Source: Caulobacteraceae bacterium (GTDB lineage: Bacteria > Pseudomonadota > Alphaproteobacteria > Caulobacterales > Caulobacteraceae). Taken from it: a DNA stretch of 64,000 nt. Position 1 is the first letter of the stretch, and the number at the start of each line of letters is the position of its first letter. The notes beneath the pieces are model-generated. The model was not told the DNA's origin, did not search any database, and saw only the letters and a program-made list of their open reading frames with translations. Where the stretch lies: contig CANJME010000004.1 in NCBI GenBank assembly GCA_947475875.1, forward strand, positions 118,647 to 182,646, written 5' to 3'. The translations under genes were made by a program, and so were the position numbers. This document shows, one piece after another, positions 53,311-62,027 of this stretch.

Positions 53311-53909
53311 CTGTAGTTGAAGCTCAGGCTGATCCGATCCTTCCGGGCCGCATTGGCCGGCACCTCATGTCGGATGAAGCTTTCCCAAAGATAGAGCGTG
53401 CCCACGCGTGGCGTCAGATAGACGAAGGTGCGGTCGGTTTCCGGCGCATCGGCCATGCGTTTGGGCGCGGCCATCATCATCGGCAGGCGCGGGTCCTCCA
53501 GCCGCAGCGGTGAGGCCTTGTCGGGAATCTCCAGATAGACCGTCCCGGAAATCACGCTGCCCGGGTGGATGTGGCCGCTGTGGACCGCGCCGGGATTCAG
53601 GATGTTGATCCACAGGCTGTCGAGTTTCAGCCGCCCGCAATCCATGAAAAGCTCGCCCGCAAAGGCTTTGACGTGGCTGTCGAGCACCTTGCGCAGGTGA
53701 TCGAACAGGCTGTCGCGGCGGGTCAGGTCGTTCAGCGACGCATAGGAGGTATAGCCGCCATAGCCGTTGTCCCGCGCCCAGGTCTGACCGGCCAGGTCCT
53801 GGTCGGCAATATCGCGCGCGGCGCTCGAAAGCTCGCCGGCGTCAAAGCCTCGCGAGCCGGTCAGGTCGGCTTCGTAGAGGCGGGTCACGAACAGGCTGCG
53901 CGTCGTCAT
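53307..53909 (-). CDS. Putative 2-oxoglutarate/Fe(II) oxygenase (TIGR02466-like)
   Basis: 200 residues. The iron-binding facial triad candidates are in HSGHIHPGSVISGTVYLE (His/His or His/Asp-type) and HEVPANAARKDRISLSFNY (distal His and the Arg that holds 2-oxoglutarate). The order and spacing match the small putative 2OG-Fe(II) oxygenases of the TIGR02466 family. The target is unknown. The start ATG at 53909 directly precedes the PAS protein gene on the same strand (28 nt), so both may be transcribed together. Confidence 0.82.
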   Translation of the reverse strand: MTTRSLFVTRLYEADLTGSRGFDAGELSSAARDIADQDLAGQTWARDNGYGGYTSYASLNDLTRRDSLFDHLRKVLDSHVKAFAGELFMDCGRLKLDSLWINILNPGAVHSGHIHPGSVISGTVYLEIPDKASPLRLEDPRLPMMMAAPKRMADAPETDRTFVYLTPRVGTLYLWESFIRHEVPANAARKDRISLSFNYS

Positions 53910-53937
53910 GGCGCGCGCTTTACGTGAAATCCCGGCC

Positions 53938-54477
53938 TTAGCCCACCCTTTGGCCGCCGACGACGGCCAGGCGGATATAGCCGCGTTCCGGCCGCGGTTC
54001 GGCGTCGGCGTCGAGCAGCAGCAGCTTTTCGATGCTCAGGCCGCGCAGGCGGGCCAGCGGGGTGACCGGCTGATAGAGGCCCAGCATGCGGTCGGTGACG
54101 CCGGCCTCGTTGGAAAGCGGCATCAGGGTGATTTCAAGGTCCGCCGAATGGTTGCCGGCGATGGCTCGGGCCTTGAGGCGCAAGGGTTCGACGTCGCGGC
54201 GTGCGCGTTCCAGGGCGCCCTGCACCGAAAGCCGCGCATCCGCCGACCAAAGTTCAGAAAAATCGGCGCCGCGCAGGTCGCGGCCGTGCAGGTCGCGCAA
54301 TAGTCCGCCACTCAGGCGAAAACCATAAAGACCGGCCGCCTTGCGCCCCAGGATGAAGATCTGCGGCAAAAGGGTCGGGAAATCGGCCGGATCAATGGCC
54401 GAACGCGCAGCCGGTTTGCCGGCAAAACTTCGGTTTTGCCAATAGTCTATCAAGAATTCCGTGTTCGAATGGGACAT
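53938..54477 (-). CDS. PAS_5-family protein
   Basis: 179 residues of the PAS-like family common in alphaproteobacteria. Visible hallmarks are FLIDYWQNRSFAGK, PTLLPQIFILGR, YGFRLSGGLLRDLHGRDLRGADFSELW and a C-terminal LGLYQPVTPLARLRG stretch. No output domain is attached. Free-standing members are small sensory or cell-envelope-regulation proteins of unknown ligand. It starts 89 nt before the divergent Cys-Pro protein gene. Confidence 0.85.
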   Translation of the reverse strand: MSHSNTEFLIDYWQNRSFAGKPAARSAIDPADFPTLLPQIFILGRKAAGLYGFRLSGGLLRDLHGRDLRGADFSELWSADARLSVQGALERARRDVEPLRLKARAIAGNHSADLEITLMPLSNEAGVTDRMLGLYQPVTPLARLRGLSIEKLLLLDADAEPRPERGYIRLAVVGGQRVG

Positions 54478-54566
54478 CGAAGCCCGCTCCTTTGCCGACG
54501 CACAAGCGTTGCAGGGAAAGGATCAGGCCACCGCGTTTTGTGCCCATTTGGGACAGGGAGCTGAAT

Positions 54567-55481
54567 ATGGGATCGGGATTGAAGATGGTGCTGGGAGCCC
54601 TGGCGGGTCTCTTCATCATGCTGATCGCCGGCAGCAGCGACCAGGCCACGGCCCAGCAGTGCTGTACGCCGCCGCCGACTTGCTGCACGCCGCCGCCCAC
54701 CTGCTGCACGCCGCCGACGCCGCCGCCCTGCTGCGTGCCGCCGACGCCGCCCACGCCGCCGACAACCCCCTGCTGCACACCGCCGGGCCACACGATCAAC
54801 GTTCCGGGCGTCAATGTGAACGTCAACGCCTCGGTCATCGTCAATGCGGCGGTGAACGTGCGGGCCAATGCCGCTGCCGCCTCGCAAGGCAGCGCCGGCG
54901 CCTTCGGCGGCGCCCTGGGCCAGACCATAGTGGTCGGCGGCGGCGGCATTGCGCCCGGCGTCGTGACCGTAATCGGCGGCCTGAATGTTCAGGGCGGCAA
55001 GGAAAAGCGTCGGGTGGCCTATCAGGCCCAGCGCACCAAAACGACCAGGATCGTCATCCAGGCTTTCTGTCTGGACGACAAGTCCGTACCCCACCCGGCC
55101 AGCCAGGTGTTCCCTGAAAAGGATGTCGAGGACAGCTACGAGGGTGAGCTCTACCGCTGCATCGCCGGCACCCGCATGCAGTATGTCTGGGTGGAATATG
55201 TCGCCGGGCGCACGGGCTTCGATGGCGGCACGACCGTCACCTGCAGCAAGGACAACGCCCTGTGGCGCGGCCGCGACGGCAAGCTGGAGTGCAAGGCCCA
55301 GAAGGCCGAGCGCGATTGCAACGAGCGCAGTCTGCTCCGCCGCTTCGGCGCAGGCGTGAAGGTGGTGACCGTGATCATTACCGAAACCTACACCGCCTAT
55401 CGCGAGGAAGAGGTCGAGAGCGTCGCCTCGTCGTCCTCCAGCATGTCCTTCAGCGGCGGTGTGGGCGGCATCGCGTACTAG
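54567..55481 (+). CDS. Exported Cys-Pro repeat protein
   Basis: 304 residues. Signal peptide (GLKMVLGALAGLFIMLIAGSSDQATAQ), then a striking segment (about 32-75) of CCTPPPT and CCxPPTPP repeats with five adjacent Cys-Cys pairs, a VNVNVNASVIVNAAVNV tract (alternating Asn/Val), a Gly-rich stretch and a C-terminal domain with six more Cys and a Ser-rich end (SSSSSMSFSGGVGG). It is probably disulfide-linked, surface-exposed or cell-wall-associated. The start at 54567 has GGGAG 7 nt upstream. No known family recognised. Confidence 0.78.
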   Translation: MGSGLKMVLGALAGLFIMLIAGSSDQATAQQCCTPPPTCCTPPPTCCTPPTPPPCCVPPTPPTPPTTPCCTPPGHTINVPGVNVNVNASVIVNAAVNVRANAAAASQGSAGAFGGALGQTIVVGGGGIAPGVVTVIGGLNVQGGKEKRRVAYQAQRTKTTRIVIQAFCLDDKSVPHPASQVFPEKDVEDSYEGELYRCIAGTRMQYVWVEYVAGRTGFDGGTTVTCSKDNALWRGRDGKLECKAQKAERDCNERSLLRRFGAGVKVVTVIITETYTAYREEEVESVASSSSSMSFSGGVGGIAY

Positions 55482-55573
55482 AGCGCTAGTCGGCGAAGCC
55501 GCCGTCGTGGCCGTCGTGTGAACCTCTTACCAGCCCAGGAGCGCCTCAGGCGTTTCAGGACGGGGAAGGACGA

Positions 55574-56083
55574 CTAAGTCTCCCCCAACAGCCCCTCCTG
55601 CTCGCGCATGACCGCGGTCAGGATTTCCGAAACCTTGCCGATGTCGCCGTACTTGGCCGGCACGCTGATGCGGTCGTTCAGGTAGGTTTTGAACCCGTGC
55701 CCCTGGCCGGGCGCATAGGTGAAATAGACCGGCGCGCCGCGGTTGATGGTCTTGACCAGAAAGTCGACGACAAAGCCCTGCAGAATGGCCTCGGGCTTCT
55801 GGGTCGACAGACGCAGCGCCGTGCCGTCGTCCTTCTCGATGAAGCCGATCAGCACGCCCGAGCGGTCCGGCCGCCAGGCCGCGTCCAGCGTCGGCAGATA
55901 GCGCCAGCCGCAGTAGAAGGCCCGGCACGCCCCCGGCCGCGTCTCATAGATGCCGCAACCCGTCGAGGTCAGATGACCACACCGAACGCCGGCCTCCTTT
56001 TTCAAGGCCGGATCGTCGATCTTCAGCGCCGTGCAACAGACCGCGCAGGTGCCGCAACTGCGGTCGGGGACGAGCGGAGCCAA
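55574..56083 (-). CDS. YkgJ-family cysteine cluster protein
   Basis: 169 residues with the family's N-terminal metal-binding cysteines: CGTCAVCCTAL, then CGHLTSTGCGIYETRPGACRAFYCGW, which together give a CxxCxxCC...C...C...C...C pattern. The rest is a soluble helical part. YkgJ-type proteins bind zinc or an Fe-S cluster by prediction; the role is unknown. It lies 11 nt downstream of the large M16 peptidase gene on the same strand and may be co-transcribed. Confidence 0.87.
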   Translation of the reverse strand: MAPLVPDRSCGTCAVCCTALKIDDPALKKEAGVRCGHLTSTGCGIYETRPGACRAFYCGWRYLPTLDAAWRPDRSGVLIGFIEKDDGTALRLSTQKPEAILQGFVVDFLVKTINRGAPVYFTYAPGQGHGFKTYLNDRISVPAKYGDIGKVSEILTAVMREQEGLLGET

Positions 56084-56094
56084 GGCGCTGTTCC

Positions 56095-59000
56095 CTATTG
56101 CCTCGGACCCGAGGCCGCCGGCGCGGCGCGCACCTGCAGCTTCCAGGCGCGGCCGGCCAGCAGATACTTGCGCGCCGCGGCCTGCACATCGGCGGCCGAG
56201 ATGGTGCGAAGGTCCGCCATGGCCGAACGGATGGCCGTCAGGTGGCGCGGGTCGGTCTGGGCGTCGGTCAGCTGGGTCAGCCAGAACTCGTTGCTGGAAT
56301 TGAAGTTGCGCTGGGTGGCCTCGATCATCGGCGCTTTAGCGCGGTTCAGCTCGTCGTCGCTGACCAGTTTGTCGCGCAGGTCAGCGGCGACAGATTCCAC
56401 CGTCGAGAAGAAGCCGGGCAGGTTGTCGGGCGGGGTTTCCACCGAAGCGGCGACGAAGCCGTAGCCGGGGAAGACGCTGTCGGCCAGCGAACTGGCGCTG
56501 GGCGAATAGGTGGCCCCCTGTTTCTCGCGCAGCTCCTCGACCAGGCGGTTGTCCATGATCGCCGCGGCGACGCGCAACGACCGGGCTTCATGCACGTCGG
56601 CGAAGAAGTCGTTGGTCTTCCAGGCGATGAAGCCTTCGGAATCGTCGGCCCTGCCTTTGTGGGTCAGGGTCACTGGCGCCGGCGTCGGGGCCGGGAAATT
56701 GACCACCGGAGCGGGCGGCGCCTTCCAGGCCTGGGTCGGCCGCTTGGGCAGGGCGCCGAAGGTCGCGGCAACGGCCGCCGTGGCCTTGGCCACAGTGGTG
56801 TCGCCAACGATGATGATCTCGACAGGACCATTGGCCAGATCGTTTTCGACAAGGGCTTTGACATCGGAGAGCTGGGCGGCGGCGATTTCCTCGCGCGTCG
56901 GGAAGCCCCAGCGGCGGTCGCCCGCCCGCAGCATGGCGTTGAGCTCGCGGCCGAGCACGCCGCCGGCCGTGGCGTCCTGTTGGTCATGGGACGTCCCGGC
57001 CGTGGTCTTGATCCGCTGGAAGCCCTCCGGCCGCCAGCCAGGCGCGGTGACATAAGCCGCCAGCATCTGCATTTCGGTGTCGAGATCGGCGCCTCGCGTG
57101 CCGCCCGAGAACGAGGTGGAGTTTTCCCCCGCCCCCATGGACACGCCCACCACCTTGTCGGCCATGATGCGCTCGACTTCCTCGGCGGTGAGGTCTTTCA
57201 GGCCGCCTTCCATGAAGGTTCCTGAAAGGGCCCAGTCGGCGGGGGTCTTGTTGTTGGGGAAGGCCAGCATGCCGGCGCCGAGCCGCACGGAGACCAGGAT
57301 CTGGTCCTTGCGGAACGTGGTTGGCTTGACTGTCAGCCGCACGCCGTTCTCGAACTGGATGAAGGTGGTGTCGAGGTCGGCGACGACCTGCGAGTCCTTG
57401 ACCTTGCCGGGCGTTCCGAAGCGCGTGTAGGGCCAGGTCTTGACCGCCACGGTCTCGCCCGGCGTCACCGGCGCGGCCAGGGCCGTATTGAGGGCGTCGG
57501 TCACCGCACTCGCGCCGCCCTCGATGGGCGTCGGCGTGCCGATGAAGGCCAGCGGTCCTGCGCCGGCGAACGCCTGGCGCATGGCGGCGTTGACGCTGTC
57601 GACCGTGACCTGACGCACCGCCTCGTTGAAGAAATCGAGGTCCTGCTGCGGGTTGGTGACCACGGCGGAGGCATCGACCGAGCCGGCGATCATATTGGCC
57701 AGGCCCGGCGTTGAGCGGGTGGAGGCCCGTTGCACGGACGCGACGAGGCCTGTGCGCGCCTCGGCGATCTCGCGGTCAAGCTCGGCCTTGGTCACGCCAA
57801 ACTGCACCATGCGCCGCTGTTCGGTGATGGCCGCCGTCAGCGCCTCGCGCCAGCGGCCGGGCTGGCCGGTCATGTCGATATCGACGCGCTTTTGGGTGTC
57901 ATAGAGGGTGTCGACAAAGGCGCCGCCGTCGGTGAACGGCGGATTGGCGGCGCGGCCCAGGCGCTCGAAGCGCCGGTTGAGCACGGCGAACCCGAAGCCT
58001 TCGATCATGTCGGCGGTGCGTTTGGCTTTGGAATCCGGCGACAGGTCCGGCGGCGAAACCCAGTTGATGGAAATATCGAGGCGGCTGCCCGGCTCGACCG
58101 TGACCTTGGTTTCAGGGCCGCGGCGGATCGGCAGGATCAGATGCGGCTCAGCGCCGGCGGGCCCTGCGGCCGTCCAGTCGGAAAAGCGGGCCTTGATCTT
58201 GTTTTCCATGGTGGCGACGTCGAAATCGCCGACCGCGACCAGGGTGGTGCGCTCGGGCCGGTAATAGGCGCGGTAATAGTCCTTGATCGCCTGGGCCGGC
58301 GCATTGCGCAGGATATCGGGCAGACCGATGGGCATGCGGCGCACCACCAGGCTGTCCTGAGCCACGAAGGCCAGTTCGGACTTGTACAGCCGGTACTCCG
58401 GCTCATCGCGCGAGCGTTCTTCGGAGAGCACCACGCCGCGTTCGCGGTTCATGGCGTCCTGGGCGATGGTCAGTTCGCCGGCCGCCTCGCGGAACAGCAT
58501 CAGCGAGGTATCGACCGTCTCGTCATTGGTGCGCGGCAGGTCGAGCTTGTAGACCGTCTGGGTGTCGCCCGTGGAGGCGTTGGTGTCAGCCCCGAAGGCT
58601 AGGCCCAGCCGCTCGAGCATCGGGACCATGTCGCCTTCCTTGACGTGGGTCGAGCCGTTGAATGCCATATGCTCAAGGAAGTGCGCCAGGCCCTGCTGGT
58701 CGTCGCGCTCCATCAGCGAGCCGGCCTGCACCACCATGCGCAGGGAAGCCTGCCCGGGCGGTGTGGCGTTTTTCATGATCGCATAGCGCATGCCGTTGGG
58801 CAGGGTCCCGTACCGGATGTTCGGATCGGGCGTGACGTCGGAGAAGGTCTGGGCCCAGACCTTGCGGTTATAGGGCAGGACGATGTCGCCGGGGCCGAAC
58901 GGCGGGAAAAACGCCGGATTGGCTTTTGGCTGGGCGGCGGCGCTCTTCGGTTGGGCCTGGGGCGCGGTGGTTTTGGGTTGCGCCGAGGCCGGCGCGCGCT

Positions 59001-59097
59001 GGGCCGAGGCCGGCGCGATGCTGATGCCGATGACCAGCAAAACGCCGGTGAGGGCGACAAGGGTGCGTGAAAGCGAGCGCCGGAGCAGAGTGGTCAT
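56095..59097 (-). CDS. M16-family (insulinase/pitrilysin) metallopeptidase, tandem double unit
   Basis: 1000 residues from ATG 59097; the longer open frame to 59988 overlaps a divergent gene and is not used. After a signal peptide and an Ala/Pro/Lys linker comes the inverted zinc motif HFLEH (His139, Glu142, His143) with a second-shell Glu further on (ERGVVLSEERS). A second M16 half (from about 500), with a catalytically silent core, completes the clam-shell. It probably degrades short peptides in the periplasm. YkgJ-type gene follows 11 nt later. Confidence 0.92.
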   Translation of the reverse strand: MTTLLRRSLSRTLVALTGVLLVIGISIAPASAQRAPASAQPKTTAPQAQPKSAAAQPKANPAFFPPFGPGDIVLPYNRKVWAQTFSDVTPDPNIRYGTLPNGMRYAIMKNATPPGQASLRMVVQAGSLMERDDQQGLAHFLEHMAFNGSTHVKEGDMVPMLERLGLAFGADTNASTGDTQTVYKLDLPRTNDETVDTSLMLFREAAGELTIAQDAMNRERGVVLSEERSRDEPEYRLYKSELAFVAQDSLVVRRMPIGLPDILRNAPAQAIKDYYRAYYRPERTTLVAVGDFDVATMENKIKARFSDWTAAGPAGAEPHLILPIRRGPETKVTVEPGSRLDISINWVSPPDLSPDSKAKRTADMIEGFGFAVLNRRFERLGRAANPPFTDGGAFVDTLYDTQKRVDIDMTGQPGRWREALTAAITEQRRMVQFGVTKAELDREIAEARTGLVASVQRASTRSTPGLANMIAGSVDASAVVTNPQQDLDFFNEAVRQVTVDSVNAAMRQAFAGAGPLAFIGTPTPIEGGASAVTDALNTALAAPVTPGETVAVKTWPYTRFGTPGKVKDSQVVADLDTTFIQFENGVRLTVKPTTFRKDQILVSVRLGAGMLAFPNNKTPADWALSGTFMEGGLKDLTAEEVERIMADKVVGVSMGAGENSTSFSGGTRGADLDTEMQMLAAYVTAPGWRPEGFQRIKTTAGTSHDQQDATAGGVLGRELNAMLRAGDRRWGFPTREEIAAAQLSDVKALVENDLANGPVEIIIVGDTTVAKATAAVAATFGALPKRPTQAWKAPPAPVVNFPAPTPAPVTLTHKGRADDSEGFIAWKTNDFFADVHEARSLRVAAAIMDNRLVEELREKQGATYSPSASSLADSVFPGYGFVAASVETPPDNLPGFFSTVESVAADLRDKLVSDDELNRAKAPMIEATQRNFNSSNEFWLTQLTDAQTDPRHLTAIRSAMADLRTISAADVQAAARKYLLAGRAWKLQVRAAPAASGPRQ

Positions 59098-59265
59098 GGA
59101 TGGCCCTGAGAAGTCTTTTTTGAGTTGGCCGCACCATTGCCTCGCGATGTGGCGCCCGCAAGGCGGAAAATCGGAAAATGCCCTCCGGTCTCGGAACCGA
59201 TTACACCCATTGGCGCTGCGCCGGTGTGGGCCTAGATTGACCGCTGGCGGTGTTGGAGGACTGGA

Positions 59266-60372
59266 ATGAACCAGGCCAGGTTTTCGCAAGCGTTGCTGAC
59301 CGGCGTCTGTGCGGCGGCGGTCTGGCTCGCGCCCATGAACGGGATCGCCCAACAGCCCGCGCCAGGCGTGACGACCGTCTCCCCGCTCACCGTCACCGCC
59401 GTTCCCCAGGTCGGCCGGGGCGCCACCCTCTATACGCCCGGGCAGCTCAGCGATGCCGCGGCCAAGGCCCGCCAGGACCAGCTCATCGCCCGCAACGCCG
59501 GCCGCGATTGCGGGGTCTCCAATCCGGGCCCCGAGGGCTGGATCGGCAATTTTGGCATCGGCCAGCTGTCGGCCGAGGAGGGCCGGGCTCAGGCCACCGC
59601 CGCGCAGGCCGCTCAGGTCGCGGAGGCGGCCACTGAGGCCGCCCTCAACGCCCGCACCGCTGCGGCGAGAGGCGAGGGCAAACCCGGAGAGAATGAGGCC
59701 GCCGAACTGGCGCGTCAGGCGGCGGTGAGCGCCTGGCAGGAGGCCGACGACAAGGCGAAACTGGCCCACTGGAAAGTGGTCGACCTGATCGACATCGCCT
59801 CGGCCTTCACCGGCGGCGACATCGGCAGCGTCATCGCCATGGAACACCACAGGTACGCCCCCGGCTGCAGCTACGACATGTTCGGCCGAGCCCAAGGCGA
59901 GTGCAGCGGGCCGTTTGTCGGGATGAACGAGGTTGCCGCCGACTTCCAGGTGCGGGTCGACCAGCGGCTGGCGGGCGACACGACCCACCGCTCGATCTTC
60001 ACGCCCGAGCAGTACGCCGACCTGCGTCTGGCCAAGGTGCTCGTGGTCGAGCGCCAGGAAGCCGGCGCCAAGGTGCTGCGGGTGAGCGGCAAGATCGTCA
60101 ATCCGCGCCGCACCGCCATCCGGGTTCCGCCGCTCTGGTATTCCATCGCCGACAAATACGGCGCGGAAATCAAGGTTGAGCAGCTACAGGCGCCGTCGGG
60201 CACGAAAAAGATTCCGGCGCGCGACAGTCAGGCCTTCACCTTCGCGATCAAGTCGATCCCCGATAACGCGGCCAAGACCTCGCTGACCTTCGCCCCCCAG
60301 CACCGCCCGACGCTCTACATGACCGCCGAAATGATCTGCGCCGGCCTGGGCGGCGCGTCCCTGGGGATCTAG
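59266..60372 (+). CDS. Exported protein of unknown function
   Basis: 368 residues. TTGGAGGACTGGA just before ATG 59266 is a strong ribosome-binding region. A signal peptide (ALLTGVCAAAVWLAP ... GIAQ) and a PQVGRGATLYTPG stretch are followed by a helical Ala-rich coiled-coil-like part (about 105-165, EEGRAQATAAQAAQVAEAATEAA). The C-terminal half is beta-rich (LVVERQEAGAKVLRVSGKIVNPRRTAIRVPPLWYS), resembling an Ig-like or NTF2-like fold; family unknown. It lies opposite the M16 gene and ends before a large inverted repeat. Confidence 0.72.
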   Translation: MNQARFSQALLTGVCAAAVWLAPMNGIAQQPAPGVTTVSPLTVTAVPQVGRGATLYTPGQLSDAAAKARQDQLIARNAGRDCGVSNPGPEGWIGNFGIGQLSAEEGRAQATAAQAAQVAEAATEAALNARTAAARGEGKPGENEAAELARQAAVSAWQEADDKAKLAHWKVVDLIDIASAFTGGDIGSVIAMEHHRYAPGCSYDMFGRAQGECSGPFVGMNEVAADFQVRVDQRLAGDTTHRSIFTPEQYADLRLAKVLVVERQEAGAKVLRVSGKIVNPRRTAIRVPPLWYSIADKYGAEIKVEQLQAPSGTKKIPARDSQAFTFAIKSIPDNAAKTSLTFAPQHRPTLYMTAEMICAGLGGASLGI

Positions 60373-60410
60373 GGCGCGGCGACATTTGCACGCGGAGCCA
60401 TTTTACCCCC

Positions 60411-60512
60411 CGATTGTCCCCGCGAAGGCGGGGATCCATGCGGAATCTGCCATTTCGACACCGCCGCCCAACCCCGAAAACGGTTGGATCCCCGCCTTCG
60501 CGGGGACAGTCG
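60411..60512. repeat. Large intergenic inverted repeat between two convergent genes
   Basis: Core arms (60415-60437 and 60486-60508) are perfect 23-nt reverse complements, and similarity extends a few bases outward with one mismatch. Each arm itself folds (CCCCGC GAAG GCGGGG). This CCCGCGAAGGCGGGGATCC-type sequence is a common intergenic repeat in alphaproteobacteria and could stop transcription from both sides. Confidence 0.8.
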
Positions 60513-60541
60513 GTTGAAAATTGGCTGAATGCCGATTGTAT

Positions 60542-61078
60542 CTAAGGCGCGGGCGCGGCCGCGACGTTTTCCTTCATCACCGCGATCATGGCCGGGAACT
60601 TGGCCGGATGGCCGCCGGCGATCTGGTGGGCGTCGAAAGCCTCGAGGATTTTTACGCCCTCGGCGGACTGACCCTTGTCGTTGAGCATGCCGGCCGTGGT
60701 CATGGCGACATCGACCAGATTGGGATCGAGCTCCAGCGCCTTGCGGTTGGCCGCGATGGCGCCTTCGACATCGCCCGTCGCCCCCAGGCTGCCGCCGAGA
60801 TTGGCATAGAGCTGGGCGTCCTGAACGCCGCCGGCGATGGCCTTGCGCGCCGTGACGATGGCTTCCGCATGCTGGCCGGTCTGGGTCTGGATGATGGCGA
60901 GAAGGCCGGTCGCGTGCATGTCCTCGGGTTTGAGCAGCAGATAGCCCTTCAGGTTGGCCGCCGCGCAAGTAAGGTCGCCGGTGTGCAGGCACGCCTGGGC
61001 GTCGGCCAGGCTGTTGGTGGGCTGCTTGCAGCCGGCGAGGGCGCAAGCGGCGAGCAGGGCGGCAAGGACGCGCTTCAT
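60542..61078 (-). CDS. TPR-repeat lipoprotein
   Basis: 178 residues from ATG 61078, preferred because the lipobox ALAGC (Cys about 17) follows and GGGGGAAA is upstream. Two or three tetratricopeptide-like repeats are visible (CLHTGDLTCAAANLKGYLLLKPEDMHATGLLAI; AQLYANLGGSLGATGDVEGAIAANRKALELDPNLVDVAM). It is probably an envelope scaffold protein. It is divergent from modE. Confidence 0.82.
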   Translation of the reverse strand: MKRVLAALLAACALAGCKQPTNSLADAQACLHTGDLTCAAANLKGYLLLKPEDMHATGLLAIIQTQTGQHAEAIVTARKAIAGGVQDAQLYANLGGSLGATGDVEGAIAANRKALELDPNLVDVAMTTAGMLNDKGQSAEGVKILEAFDAHQIAGGHPAKFPAMIAVMKENVAAAPAP

Positions 61079-61176
61079 GGATTTCCCCCGGCGATGACAG
61101 CGGGCGAAGCATCGCCCCGGTCGCGGCCGTGGGCAAGGGCTTTGCGGGCCTGGCAAGGCCTCTTAAGGTGCCGGCG

Positions 61177-61953
61177 ATGAGCTTGCCGCCGTTATCCTCC
61201 GCCCTGACACTTGGTCGCGGCCCCACCGGCCGTGTGGGCGCCGACCGGATCGCGCTGGTCGAAGCGATCGGCGAGGAAGGCTCGATCACCAAGGCCTCCA
61301 AACGGCTGGGGATCAGCTATCGCGCCGCCTGGGACGGGGTGCAGGCGCTGAACAACCTCTTCGATGAGCCGCTGGTGCTGGCCAGCACCGGCGGGGCCGG
61401 GGGCGGGGCGGCGGAATTGACTGCCCGCGGCCGCAAACTCATCGCCGCCTACCGCACCATGGAAGCGCGTCTCGCCGAGGCCTGGGCCCTGGTCGGCGAC
61501 GGTGGAAGCGATATCTGGAGCCTGGGCATGAAAACGAGCGCGCGGAACGCCTTTCGGGGCGTCGTGGAACACATCACCGACGGGGCGGTGAACTGCGAGG
61601 TGACGCTGAAGATCGCCGAGGGCCTCAACATTACGGCCATCGTCACCCGCACCAGCGTGGAGGACCTCGGGCTGGCGGTTGGTGGCCAGGCCATCGCCCT
61701 GATCAAGGCCAACTTCATCATCCTGGCGGCGGGCAAGGAGTCCTTGAAAACCTCGGCCCGCAACCAGCTCCGCGGCAAGGTCGCCTCGCGCACCGACGGC
61801 GCCGTCAACAGCGAGGTCGCCGTCAGCCTGGCCGAGGGCAAGACGCTGATCGCCACCCTGACCAAAGAGAGCGCCCAAGACCTGGATCTCAAGACCGGCG
61901 ATCCCGTCATCGCCCTGATCAAGGCGCCGCACGTAATTTTGGCGGTGGAGTGA
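61177..61953 (+). CDS. modE: Molybdate-responsive regulator ModE
   Basis: 258 residues. N-terminal winged helix-turn-helix (about 15-75: ALVEAIGEEGSITKASKRLGISYRAAWDGVQALNNLF; TASGRK-like end), then two Mop/TOBE modules (TSARNAFRGVVEHITDGAVNCEVTLKI, about 123; TSARNQLRGKVASRTDGAVNSEVAVSL, about 195), which bind molybdate. ATG 61177 has AAGGTG 6 nt upstream. No modABC transporter or Mo-enzyme gene lies in the window, so its targets are elsewhere. Confidence 0.93.
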   Translation: MSLPPLSSALTLGRGPTGRVGADRIALVEAIGEEGSITKASKRLGISYRAAWDGVQALNNLFDEPLVLASTGGAGGGAAELTARGRKLIAAYRTMEARLAEAWALVGDGGSDIWSLGMKTSARNAFRGVVEHITDGAVNCEVTLKIAEGLNITAIVTRTSVEDLGLAVGGQAIALIKANFIILAAGKESLKTSARNQLRGKVASRTDGAVNSEVAVSLAEGKTLIATLTKESAQDLDLKTGDPVIALIKAPHVILAVE

Positions 61954-62027
61954 GCGTTCGCAGACAGGCGCGGGCAATTCGGCTAAGGTTGTCGTCACAA
62001 ACCAACAAGAACCCAAGGGAGACACTC

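Noticed and set aside
54660..54790. Short direct repeats that might be a CRISPR array
   Set aside because: They are in-frame coding repeats (Cys-Cys-Thr-Pro) inside an ORF with signal peptide; there are no unique spacers and no cas genes.
59098..59988. N-terminal extension of the M16 peptidase frame
   Set aside because: It overlaps the divergent exported-protein gene, and a signal peptide starts at 59097; the extension has no domain.
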